64,000 bases of DNA from Candidatus Desulfovibrio trichonymphae (lineage in GTDB: Bacteria > Desulfobacterota > Desulfovibrionia > Desulfovibrionales > Desulfovibrionaceae): positions 434,001-498,000 of the forward strand of contig NZ_AP017368.1 of the NCBI RefSeq assembly GCF_002355955.1. Reading direction: 5' to 3'. Shown here piece by piece: positions 36,532 to 44,983 of this stretch. Positions within the stretch are counted from its first letter, which is position 1. Each line of letters starts with the position of its first letter. The notes under the pieces are model-generated. The model was not told where the DNA came from, made no database searches, and worked only from the letters and a program-made list of their open reading frames with translations. A program made the translations under genes and the position numbers.

Positions 36532-36568
36532 AAAAAAGGGGGGCGACCGCTTTGCGGTCACCCCCTTT
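36532..36568 (-). terminator. Rho-independent terminator after aprA
   Basis: On the minus strand GGGGGTGACCGC pairs with GCGGTCGCCCCCC over an AAA loop and is followed by six T. It begins about 20 bases after the aprA stop and lies within the aprA-qmoA gap, so it should set apr mRNA above qmo mRNA. Confidence 0.85.
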
Positions 36569-36587
36569 GTCTGTATAGAAGCGCGGA

Positions 36588-38576
36588 TTAATCAGGAATA
36601 ATCTGATAGTAGGGCTTCTTGAAGATTTTTGTCTCGCCGGTAGCGGGATTATACTTTGAATTCACAAAACATTTCCACTTGCCGTCGTCAAGACCCATGA
36701 AGTCGGCCCGATAGTAGAAGCCAGGGTACCTGGATTCCTCACGAAAGGCAATGTGCTGCATGTGCAGACGCACAGTCCAGAGCCGGTGGTAGTTTTCCCA
36801 GCAGCGCAGCAGTTCATGCAGATCGCGGGCCGCCAGTTTGGCTGAGTCTTCTTCCATCATGCCGAGCAGATTGAAGCCCGTGTCAAGCAACGCCCTGGAG
36901 GTGGTGTAGTAGGTGCCCACGCCGCCGCCGTATTCATCGGTGCACTTGACAAGGCGCATCATGAAGTTTTTGGGCGAAATGTAGTTTGGGTTGACCACGG
37001 GGTCTGTGGACGCACCCTTGCCCGCCTCATAATTGTAGTACGGACGGTAAACGAGCTTCTTGAGTTCGTCGGCCGATTCCTTGAATTCAGGCTTGTAGTC
37101 CTTGTGATCAACGCACCAACGCACCATCTGCTTGCCGGCGATGCGGCCTTCGGCGTGCGATCCGGAGGAGAACTTGTGGCCGGAGGCACCCACGCCGTCG
37201 GCACAGGTGAACAGGCCCTCCACGGTGGTCATGCGGTTGTATACCTTGTCGTTGGCGGCTTTTATCTTGTAGTCATTCGGCACCCATGCTTCGTCGGGGC
37301 CGGACACCCAGATGCCGCAGCAGCCGGAGTGCGAACCGAGCAGATAGGGCTCGGTGGGCATGATTTCGGAACCCCGTTCCTCAGGCATGGTGTTGGTAGA
37401 AGCCCAGAGGTTTGCCTGACCGACGCACATGTCGAGGAAGTCTTCCCACGCTTCGGACGTCAGCTCGTTTTGCTGCTCCTCGTTCAATGTGGCGAATGTC
37501 GTCAGCAGGGCGGACTTGGTGTCCATGTAAATGGGGCCGCGGCCTTCGCGCATTTCACGCAGCATCATGTGGTTGCGCAGACAGGTGGGGATCACGTTGC
37601 CTTTTGCATAGCCGCGATCCTCATAGGGTTTGAGCATGGCCTTGTTGGTGGCACAATAGTCTTCACCCTTGGAGTTTGTGGCTTTTGCCTTAAACAGCAG
37701 GAACCACGCGCCCACAGGGCCATAACCGTCCTTGAAACGAGCGGGCACGAAGCGGTTTTCCATCATGGTCATTTCCGCACCGACCTGCGCGCACATGGTA
37801 TAGGTGGAACCTGCGTTCCACACAGGGTACCACGCGCGGCCCATGCCCTCGCCGGTGGAGCGGGGGCGATACACGTTCACCGCGCCGCCCGCCGCCACCA
37901 TAATGGCGTTGGCCTTGAAAATATGCACTTCGTTAGCGCGCAGGTTAAAGCCCACAGCGCCGGCGATGCGGTTGGGGGTGTTTTTGTCGAGCAGCAGCTT
38001 GACAATAAAAATTCGTTCCATAATGCGGGCTTCGCCCAGTGCGTTTTTGGCCGCTTCAGCTACGATGCACTTGTAGGACTCGCCGTTGATCATGATCTGC
38101 CAGCGGCCGGAACGCACAGGGTCATCGCCCTTGCGCAACGATTTTCCCGCCGCCTTGGCTTTGGCGCCGTCAAGGTTGTGACCGTTCTGATTTTTAATCC
38201 AACATGGCAGACCCCAGTCTTCAAACAGATGCACGGAATCGTCCACATGACGGCCCACGTCAAAGATCAGGTCTTCACGCACAATGCCCATAAGGTCGGT
38301 ACGCACCATGCGCACATAGTCATCGGCGGCATTTTTGCCGAGATAGGTGTTGATGGCCGACAAACCCTGCGCGACAGCGCCGGAACGTTCCAGAGCGGCC
38401 TTGTCACAGAGTATGATTTTCAGACCCAGCTTGTCGCCCCAGCGCACTGCCTCATAAGCCGTGCCGCAGGCGCCCATGCCGCCGCCCACGATGAGCAGGT
38501 CAACCGCATGTTCTTTCACTGCAGGTTCGGCAATAGCCACACCCTTGGTGGCTTCCTTCATCGGAATTTTAGGCAT
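36588..38576 (-). CDS. aprA: Adenylylsulfate (APS) reductase alpha subunit AprA
   Basis: AprA is the FAD subunit of dissimilatory APS reductase, which converts APS to sulfite and AMP in the cytoplasm. The 662 residues include the FAD motif DLLIVGGGMGACGTAYEA, SGAVAQGLSAINTYLG, the active-site region MIMENRFVPARFKDGYGPVG, the cap domain and FTCADGVGASGHKFSSGSHAEG. The C-terminal third has HEL and SRYPGFYYRADF. Length is standard for Desulfovibrio. The ATG has AAGGAGA upstream and lies 37 bases after aprB. Confidence 0.98.
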   Translation of the reverse strand: MPKIPMKEATKGVAIAEPAVKEHAVDLLIVGGGMGACGTAYEAVRWGDKLGLKIILCDKAALERSGAVAQGLSAINTYLGKNAADDYVRMVRTDLMGIVREDLIFDVGRHVDDSVHLFEDWGLPCWIKNQNGHNLDGAKAKAAGKSLRKGDDPVRSGRWQIMINGESYKCIVAEAAKNALGEARIMERIFIVKLLLDKNTPNRIAGAVGFNLRANEVHIFKANAIMVAAGGAVNVYRPRSTGEGMGRAWYPVWNAGSTYTMCAQVGAEMTMMENRFVPARFKDGYGPVGAWFLLFKAKATNSKGEDYCATNKAMLKPYEDRGYAKGNVIPTCLRNHMMLREMREGRGPIYMDTKSALLTTFATLNEEQQNELTSEAWEDFLDMCVGQANLWASTNTMPEERGSEIMPTEPYLLGSHSGCCGIWVSGPDEAWVPNDYKIKAANDKVYNRMTTVEGLFTCADGVGASGHKFSSGSHAEGRIAGKQMVRWCVDHKDYKPEFKESADELKKLVYRPYYNYEAGKGASTDPVVNPNYISPKNFMMRLVKCTDEYGGGVGTYYTTSRALLDTGFNLLGMMEEDSAKLAARDLHELLRCWENYHRLWTVRLHMQHIAFREESRYPGFYYRADFMGLDDGKWKCFVNSKYNPATGETKIFKKPYYQIIPD

Positions 38577-38613
38577 AATGATTTCTCCTTATCGCACTTT
38601 TGGGGATTTGCGG

Positions 38614-39102
38614 CTAACGGCTGTGTTCCATTTCTGTAACGGTCCTGTCGGCCTCGGCCACATCAAATTTTTTGCCGAGAGCTTCCTTGGGAGTGATCAG
38701 AGCCTTTTCAGTGAACAGCAGTTCATCGTCCAGGCAGGAGCCTTCTGGACGGCCGTCGTACGGCTTGATGGAACCTTCCGGCGTGGTGCGAATGGGGAAT
38801 TTAAAGCGTTTCACATTGCCGTTGCGGAATTTGACGGTCCACATGATTGAATCAGCCGACCGCATGGGAATACAGGTACCGCCCATGGGCGCAAAGTCCG
38901 CATAGGGGCGCGCCGTAATCGCGCCCTGCGGGCATATCTTCACGCAGGAATAGCATTCCCAGCAGGCATCCGATTCTTGGTTGTAGGCCTTCATTTCCTC
39001 GGGATCAAGGATCATGAGGTCATTGGGGCAAATATACATGCAGGCCGTCTTTTCGCCACCTTTGCAGCCGTCGCATTTAGACGGATCGACAAACGTCGGC
39101 AT
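38614..39102 (-). CDS. aprB: APS reductase beta subunit AprB
   Basis: AprB carries two 4Fe-4S clusters that pass electrons to the AprA flavin. The start ATG 39102 (MPTFVDPSKCDGC) has GGAGG six bases upstream; the frame is open 21 codons further without family similarity. Cluster motifs are CDGCKGGEKTACMYICP (with the long insertion typical of AprB) and CWECYSCVKICPQGA. The C-terminal tail that wraps around AprA follows. 162 residues. It is the first gene of apr-qmo. Confidence 0.97.
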   Translation of the reverse strand: MPTFVDPSKCDGCKGGEKTACMYICPNDLMILDPEEMKAYNQESDACWECYSCVKICPQGAITARPYADFAPMGGTCIPMRSADSIMWTVKFRNGNVKRFKFPIRTTPEGSIKPYDGRPEGSCLDDELLFTEKALITPKEALGKKFDVAEADRTVTEMEHSR

Positions 39103-39203
39103 ACGTTCCTCCAACTCTATAATTAGGTGTGCTACGAACCCGTTGTCGGCACTCAGACAATCCAATCAAGCGCAATAAAATACAGGCGCATTGCTTGCGC
39201 ATT

Positions 39204-39232
39204 AAATAACAAGCAAACGCTCTTTACGTCAA
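39204..39232 (-). promoter_or_regulatory. Predicted sigma-70 promoter of aprBA
   Basis: On the minus strand TTGACG (39227-39232) and TTATTT (39204-39209) are separated by exactly 17 bases. The -10 lies about 100 bases before the aprB start, in a gap of otherwise non-coding sequence, so a long leader is expected. Confidence 0.6.
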
Positions 39233-39275
39233 GTCCCTTTTGCAAATTTTTGTGGATTCTTTTCCAGAAAAGAGC

Positions 39276-39304
39276 TTGTCAATCAGGCATGTCATCAGAT
39301 TATT
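39276..39304 (+). promoter_or_regulatory. Possible promoter of the EPSPS-like gene
   Basis: TTGTCA (39276-39281) and ATTATT (39299-39304) are 17 bases apart and point toward the gene at 39403. The match to consensus is moderate. Confidence 0.35.
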
Positions 39305-39402
39305 AGAAAGATATGCCGGCTGTGCCCCTTGCCGGCGGGGCTGATTCGGGTTAACAGCTTTGCACGAAAAACACCGGCGCATATTTTCCGGACAGGAAAC
39401 AC

Positions 39403-41088
39403 ATGGACCATCAGCACAGCCAGAAACCCCGGCGCATCCTGCGGGATGTGGTCAGCAACATCGACCGGGACATTCTGAGACTTCTCGTGCGGCGTCATAA
39501 TCTGATCACGCGCATGTACAACAGCAAGGGTTTTCTGGATGCGTCCGAAGAGAAATTTCTCCGCGCGTCATGGGAGGCCGCCGTCTCCAGAGTCAGTCAT
39601 GATCCCCGTCTTTCCGGTCATTTGTTTGCCCTTATGCAGGACGCGGAGTTTTTGCCGAGACCTGACGCGCATACGGACGACGATGGCGAGAAAAAAGCAA
39701 CAGAATCCCGCCCGGCCTTTAATCTGGCCCCGGCGCAGAAACCGGTGCGGCTCGTCATGCGCGCGCCGCTTTCCTGCCGCGCCACGCGGGCCTGTCTTAT
39801 GCTGGCCGCCGCTTCAGGCGCCCCTGCGCATTTCGCTCCTTGCCTCATGAACGATCCTGTCATTGACTGCGTCAAAGTACTCAACCAGGCGGGTGCCGCC
39901 CTGACCAGAAAGGATGACGGCGTGTCCGCCCGCGAAGCCGCGCCTCTCGGCGTGCCTGACAGAACCCTGCATGTGGGCGACAGCGCCTGGAATCTGTACA
40001 TGCTGCTGGGGCATTATCTGGGACGCCCCTCACGCGCCAAATTCACGGGAGAAATTTCCCTCAAGCTGGCGGACCTCTCCGCTGTCAGACGGTTTCTGTC
40101 CGTTATGAACGCGCGTTTGGTGCATGTGATCCCCAAAAGCAGCGGTCTGCCGATACGTCTGGAATGCACGGGCATTTTGCCTGAGATCGTCGCCCTGCCT
40201 GCGGATGTTCCGTCGGAACTCGGTGAAGGCATTCTGCTGGCCGCGCCGCTGTATGCCGCGCCGTTCGTTCTTGATCTCGTCCGGCACCCGCAGCGACAAT
40301 TGATGCTGGACAGAACCCTGCCCCTTCTGCTCGCGGCGGGAGCGGACATTGCGGTGGAAGGCAGCCGTGTCAGCGTGGCGCCCGGTCCCCTGCGTCCGCC
40401 GGGACAATCGGCGCTGCCGATGGAACCGGAGCTCGCTCTCTTTTTGCTGGCTCTTCCACTGGCACTGGCCGGAGAGGTTCGCCTTGAAGGCCGTTGGTCC
40501 CAGCAGCCGCAGGCTCTTGCCGGTCTGCGCCTGCTGGAGTCGTTCGGGCTTGACCTCCTGCGGATGGAAGACGCGATCTGCGCTAGGCCCGCCGCGCGCG
40601 CGGTGAATGTCCGTCTTGCTGAACTGCCGCGCGATTTTCCTTCGGAATGGACGCCGCTGCCGGTGGCGCTCGCCGCCTGCGCTGCATTGCAAAACGGAAA
40701 AGCCGCGCTGCCAGCCCTCCCCCCTGAGGCTGACCCGGCAATTGCGACCGAAATGCTGAGCTTCCTGAATGCCGTTGGCCTGGAGACCGCCGACGGAGGC
40801 AATTTGTGCAAAAAAACACAACTCGCCTTAACTCCCTGGAATACCCCCACGCCGCTCTGGGCGCTGGCGCTTGCCCTCGCGGCCTGCGTACGCCCGCATA
40901 TCAAGCTGGGCAATCCCGGCATTGTTACCGACCTTTATCCCGCCTTCTGGGCTCTGTATAACGCCCTGCCGGCACCGGCGGCAAAAGCGGCGGGCGCACG
41001 GCCGGCGGCCGACGAGCGGGTTCGACGACGGGTGACGACAGACATTGCGGCGCATATTCCGAAACCGGATGATGAAAGGATCGAATGA
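39403..41088 (+). CDS. EPSP-synthase-like protein with chorismate-mutase-like N-terminal helices
   Basis: The 561-residue protein starts with a helical segment (about 12-90: IDRDILRLLVRRHNLITRMY) that resembles the AroQ chorismate mutase fold. A region with the inside-out alpha/beta repeats of 3-phosphoshikimate 1-carboxyvinyltransferase follows (SELGEGILLAAPLYAAPFV, PELALFLLALPLALAGEVRL, PQALAGLRLLESFGLDLL). Motifs normally essential in EPSPS are not visible: the GSKS loop is replaced by PLSCRATRAC, the NAGT region by GDSAWNLYML, and there is no RPIGDL. It may be a divergent enzyme of the Desulfovibrio aromatic pathway or a non-catalytic relative. ATG follows AGGAAAC. It is divergent from aprBA and stands alone. 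Confidence 0.6.
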   Translation: MDHQHSQKPRRILRDVVSNIDRDILRLLVRRHNLITRMYNSKGFLDASEEKFLRASWEAAVSRVSHDPRLSGHLFALMQDAEFLPRPDAHTDDDGEKKATESRPAFNLAPAQKPVRLVMRAPLSCRATRACLMLAAASGAPAHFAPCLMNDPVIDCVKVLNQAGAALTRKDDGVSAREAAPLGVPDRTLHVGDSAWNLYMLLGHYLGRPSRAKFTGEISLKLADLSAVRRFLSVMNARLVHVIPKSSGLPIRLECTGILPEIVALPADVPSELGEGILLAAPLYAAPFVLDLVRHPQRQLMLDRTLPLLLAAGADIAVEGSRVSVAPGPLRPPGQSALPMEPELALFLLALPLALAGEVRLEGRWSQQPQALAGLRLLESFGLDLLRMEDAICARPAARAVNVRLAELPRDFPSEWTPLPVALAACAALQNGKAALPALPPEADPAIATEMLSFLNAVGLETADGGNLCKKTQLALTPWNTPTPLWALALALAACVRPHIKLGNPGIVTDLYPAFWALYNALPAPAAKAAGARPAADERVRRRVTTDIAAHIPKPDDERIE

Positions 41089-41306
41089 CATGTTTTTGCT
41101 TGAAGCTCTAAAAAGTTAGCTGAATATAGCTGACCTGGATACGCAGACTACACCCTTGCAGTTCCTATCTGCTTTAATGAAAAACCTGCCAGTTGATGCA
41201 CCCTGTCGGTAAACTTTGAGCGGTTCGCGACGGAGATCTCTTCAGATTGTTGGAAGAGTCAAACTTCGTGAGTCCCTGGGTAGAGCTTGGGGTTTGCCAT
41301 TTTTTA

Positions 41307-44300
41307 TCATGTGTTTGATTCACGGGAGGTTTCCAATGCCTTTGCCTGCTCTTCAAAAGTACTGAATCCCGCCTGGTGCAATGCGTCCAGGACTGTGTTG
41401 TCCCAATGCCAGGTAGCGTAGATGACAGGCTTATGGAAGGTTGAACGAAAATTTTGCAATTCCGCTCGATAAAAAGCTTCCTTTGGCGTATCCAAATGTT
41501 CACGCAATTGCTCATGTCTCCGCAGCAATTCGCCTTCATACCACTCCTGAATATCCTGTGGCTCAGTATATTTTTTCAGGATATGACCATAGCCGGCTTT
41601 TTCCATAAGAAGGGCGAGATTCTTGTGGTGCTGCTGGACAAGCCAGTTCCCCAAGTGTGACGTGGGGATGTTTTCTGCTTCCACCGCCGCAATGTCAAAA
41701 ACCGTTTGATAATAAGTATCAGGTACGACAGAAGCCGAAGTAATGCCTGCGATAGCGACAAGGCCACGCAAAATAAGACTGTTTGAAACACCTTGTCCGC
41801 AAAAACCAATTTTTTTGCCATATTTCTGACCTGCAAAAATATTTACCAATATGGCCCAGATAACTGCCGGATCTTCTTCATCATAAATGCGTGCAAGTCG
41901 AGCATTGTCTCTGTCCGCAGCAAGAACCATCTGTGTCATGTCGTTAGAGCCGATGGAAAAACCATCAAACTCAGCTAGAAACTGCTTTGCCAGTATGGCA
42001 TTTGAAGGCAGCTCAGACATAAGAACGATTTTTAGATCATCCTGACCACTTTTAAGTTTATGCACCTGTTCCAGATATGCACGCATGGAACGTGCCTCTT
42101 CCAAGGTGCGCACAAACGGCAGCATCAGGCGCAGGTTCGTTCCCCCATACATTCCACGCGCCAGCTTAAAAGCCTCAATTTCCCAATCATGTATATTGCG
42201 TGCTACGCCACGGTATCCCAGCATGGGATTGTCTTCATGATGTTCAAAAAGATTGCCGCCCAACAAATTTCTGTATTCATTGCTCTTAAAATCTGTTGTA
42301 CGGTACGTGATGGGCTTGCCGTAAAAAGCCATGGCAAAAAGTGCCAAATTTTGAGACAGGGTTTGCACATAATGCTCTTTGCCGGTACGGAAACCGCGTG
42401 ATTTTATAACAGCGCAAATTTTATCCGGCAAGTTGCGGACATCATCCATCTCTTTTTTCAGGCCGGCCCGCAAGCTCACTTCTTCACGTAGTCGTTGAAT
42501 ATTTCTCAACAATTCGACTATGATGGGCAGGTCTTTTATTCGCTGCACATGCACGGCAACACTTGCTTTAATTTCAGCAGCCCGTTTGGCTGCCTCGGTA
42601 TCGCCAGCGGGCAGTAGGGCGAGTTCGTCATCATAACCCATAATAATCCGGACATGATCTTCCAGATCCGGTGAGGTCTTAAGCACTTCCATCCTGCGTG
42701 AAGCCGCCTCAAGGTGCTGGTCAATCTTATGCTCTATCTCACGCATTTTGCGGTGCTGCAACAGTACATCTTCATGGTGCGCACTTTTTTGCTCCATATT
42801 GGCCAGAGCAGTCATTTCAGCAGACAAGCCTGTTATTTCACCCACATATTCACGTAGGTTAAAATCCAAGACAATCAGCCCCGCCGCCATTTGTTCACGC
42901 AACACTTTCGAAAGATGCTCTTCCAGTTCCTTGATTTTTGTCTGAACAACGCCGGCAAGCTCTCCATTGTCAAATGCTTCAAGAGCTTGTGGGTGAATAC
43001 TGATATTGCCCAACATGAACTCGGCCCGCAATAGTCCCACTTCAAACTGGGGATAGTTGCGCAGACGCGACAGGAAAAGAGCCTGTCCCACGTCAGCGAG
43101 GACGAGACCCACCTTTGTCTTTGTCAAAGGCAGCTTGGCTACTTCCATCTCGTCGCCGACCTGATGCAGCGGCAAAAGCCCACGATATATCCTGCCGCTC
43201 GTGCCATCAACGGTAACCTCCGCGCCATCAAGCGCGCGCAGCACGTCCAAACGCTGAATGCCGATAACCGCCGCTATGCCAAGTTCACGTGACGTTATCG
43301 CCGCATGACTTGTATCGCCGCCGACATCCGCCATAATTGCCGACGCAACGCGCATGCCCGGCACCATATCAGGGTCGGTCCGTTCGGCTGTCAGCACGTC
43401 TCCCTTGGAGATTTTGTTCAACTCCAAAGCAGAACGCAAAAAACGCACAATGCCCTGCCCCGCACCACGAGAAGCACCGTTACCTTCTACGATAAGTTCA
43501 GCTTTTTCAGCAGCTCTTACATCAACTTCACGTCGACGCATAAAAATTGTTGTCGGATGAAGTTCGAAATCTTCATTCCAGCGGGTTTCAGGTCTGGCCT
43601 GCACAAACCAGAGTGTATCATTTGCGTCCAGGCAAAATTCCGTATCCATAATCATGCCGCCATAAGCCTTGCTGACAGCGCGTACACCCCTGGCGACAGA
43701 TTCCGCCTGACTTAACGAAAGAGACCAACGCAACGCTTCCAGCGGCGGAACAGGCACTTCTTTCGTGCCGCCCTTTTCATCATAGACAATTTTCATGCTC
43801 TTGCAGCCCATCTGGCGAATCACCACTTCGCTGCCGTCATCTCGCTGAAAAACATAGAGTTTATCCGGGGTCACCTTGCCGCCCACCACAGCTTCACCAA
43901 GACCATAACTGGCGTCAATGCTGACAAGATCATTACGGCTGGTGCCGCGACAGCCTGTAGCCGTGTCAGCTGAGAAGGCCGTGCCTGAAACGACGGGATT
44001 GATCATTTGCATCATGCAAACGGAAAGTGATGTATTTTCAATGGACCACTCTTTTTTTGCCGTTTCGGCTATAGATTCATCGCCGGATTCTTCCGCTTTT
44101 GCCAAGGCGTCCAGAATGGCTTCACGCCTGTATGTCATTGAACGGAGATTATACGCTGAAGCACAGTCCCGATGATACGCCTCAACAACCCGGTCGGCCC
44201 CAACCATATTTAAATATGTATCCTGCAAACCGGCAAAAGCTTTTTTTCGGGAGTCCTCGCCGGCCGCGGAGGAGCGCACCGCTACCGGCGTCATGTCGTC

Positions 44301-44885
44301 ATTGTTTTCTTTACAAATGGCCTTGTAGGCTTCGCGTACGGCTTCACCCACCACTTTCGGCAACTCAACTGACAATACCGCCGCCTGTACGATCACTGAA
44401 CGTTTGCGCAGTTGGTCTATTCCTTCTGGTGAGGTGGCAAATCCATCAACAATATTATTGATAAAAGTTCGTAATTTTGTGTGCGGCTGATCACCGTCGG
44501 CTTTTGCCGCGTCACGGCTCTGTTTGCCCATCTGACGTACAAATTTTTGTAAAAAGTCAGAGTCCTGATTAATCTCCGGATCATTCCAGTCAATACGGCT
44601 GTATTCCTTGTCAACTGTGGAACGTACTACTCTGCCGTTTACCTTTGTTTCGTCCAGCAGGCGATGAAAAGCCAGTGAGGAGAGAGCACGAAAATGCGGT
44701 GCCTGAATACCCTCAATTTGACTGATAAGAGTGGTATTGTAATTTTTGCCGCCGACAAGAAGTTCTGCCTCCGGTCCAAGATTTACAATATCCGCGCCGG
44801 TCAGAACGAGTTTTGTCTGAACATCTTCAGAAACATTGTTTTTAGCCTTTGCCTGTGCGGGGTTGGCTGCTGCTTTTTTGGACAT
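41307..44885 (-). CDS. ppsA: Phosphoenolpyruvate synthase (large Desulfovibrio type)
   Basis: The enzyme makes PEP from pyruvate and ATP. The 1192 residues are longer than the usual 800. An N-terminal ATP-grasp part (about 40-470) shows GGKNYNTTLISQI, TPVAVRSSAAGEDSRKKAFAG, SYGLGEAVVGG and DTEFCLDANDTLWFVQARP. The phosphohistidine domain has GGDTSHAAITSRELGIAAVIG. After a long middle region comes the PEP/pyruvate barrel with MLPFVRTLEEAR, FSIGSNDMTQMVLAADRD and the Cys-containing GFCGQGVSN. GGAGGAAG precedes the ATG. Downstream of pyruvate carboxylase by 98 bases, it forms with it a pyruvate-PEP-oxaloacetate node. Confidence 0.93.
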   Translation of the reverse strand: MSKKAAANPAQAKAKNNVSEDVQTKLVLTGADIVNLGPEAELLVGGKNYNTTLISQIEGIQAPHFRALSSLAFHRLLDETKVNGRVVRSTVDKEYSRIDWNDPEINQDSDFLQKFVRQMGKQSRDAAKADGDQPHTKLRTFINNIVDGFATSPEGIDQLRKRSVIVQAAVLSVELPKVVGEAVREAYKAICKENNDDMTPVAVRSSAAGEDSRKKAFAGLQDTYLNMVGADRVVEAYHRDCASAYNLRSMTYRREAILDALAKAEESGDESIAETAKKEWSIENTSLSVCMMQMINPVVSGTAFSADTATGCRGTSRNDLVSIDASYGLGEAVVGGKVTPDKLYVFQRDDGSEVVIRQMGCKSMKIVYDEKGGTKEVPVPPLEALRWSLSLSQAESVARGVRAVSKAYGGMIMDTEFCLDANDTLWFVQARPETRWNEDFELHPTTIFMRRREVDVRAAEKAELIVEGNGASRGAGQGIVRFLRSALELNKISKGDVLTAERTDPDMVPGMRVASAIMADVGGDTSHAAITSRELGIAAVIGIQRLDVLRALDGAEVTVDGTSGRIYRGLLPLHQVGDEMEVAKLPLTKTKVGLVLADVGQALFLSRLRNYPQFEVGLLRAEFMLGNISIHPQALEAFDNGELAGVVQTKIKELEEHLSKVLREQMAAGLIVLDFNLREYVGEITGLSAEMTALANMEQKSAHHEDVLLQHRKMREIEHKIDQHLEAASRRMEVLKTSPDLEDHVRIIMGYDDELALLPAGDTEAAKRAAEIKASVAVHVQRIKDLPIIVELLRNIQRLREEVSLRAGLKKEMDDVRNLPDKICAVIKSRGFRTGKEHYVQTLSQNLALFAMAFYGKPITYRTTDFKSNEYRNLLGGNLFEHHEDNPMLGYRGVARNIHDWEIEAFKLARGMYGGTNLRLMLPFVRTLEEARSMRAYLEQVHKLKSGQDDLKIVLMSELPSNAILAKQFLAEFDGFSIGSNDMTQMVLAADRDNARLARIYDEEDPAVIWAILVNIFAGQKYGKKIGFCGQGVSNSLILRGLVAIAGITSASVVPDTYYQTVFDIAAVEAENIPTSHLGNWLVQQHHKNLALLMEKAGYGHILKKYTEPQDIQEWYEGELLRRHEQLREHLDTPKEAFYRAELQNFRSTFHKPVIYATWHWDNTVLDALHQAGFSTFEEQAKALETSRESNT

Positions 44886-44983
44886 GACTTCCTCCGGTTA
44901 GCGGGAAAAAGAGATGCTGAAAATTTTGCTACTATTATGCTGCTGTGCAAAAGCTGGCCACCAACCCCATACTTTATTTCAAA

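Noticed and set aside
37104-38639. 511-codon plus-strand open frame
   Set aside because: Exact antisense of aprA; His-rich composition comes from the codon bias of aprA.
40014-40922. 302-codon and 263-codon minus-strand frames
   Set aside because: Antisense of the EPSPS-like gene; Arg/Ser-rich with no domain.
41089-41306. Possible tyrA remnant after the EPSPS-like gene
   Set aside because: Three-frame reading on both strands gives no stretch resembling prephenate dehydrogenase.
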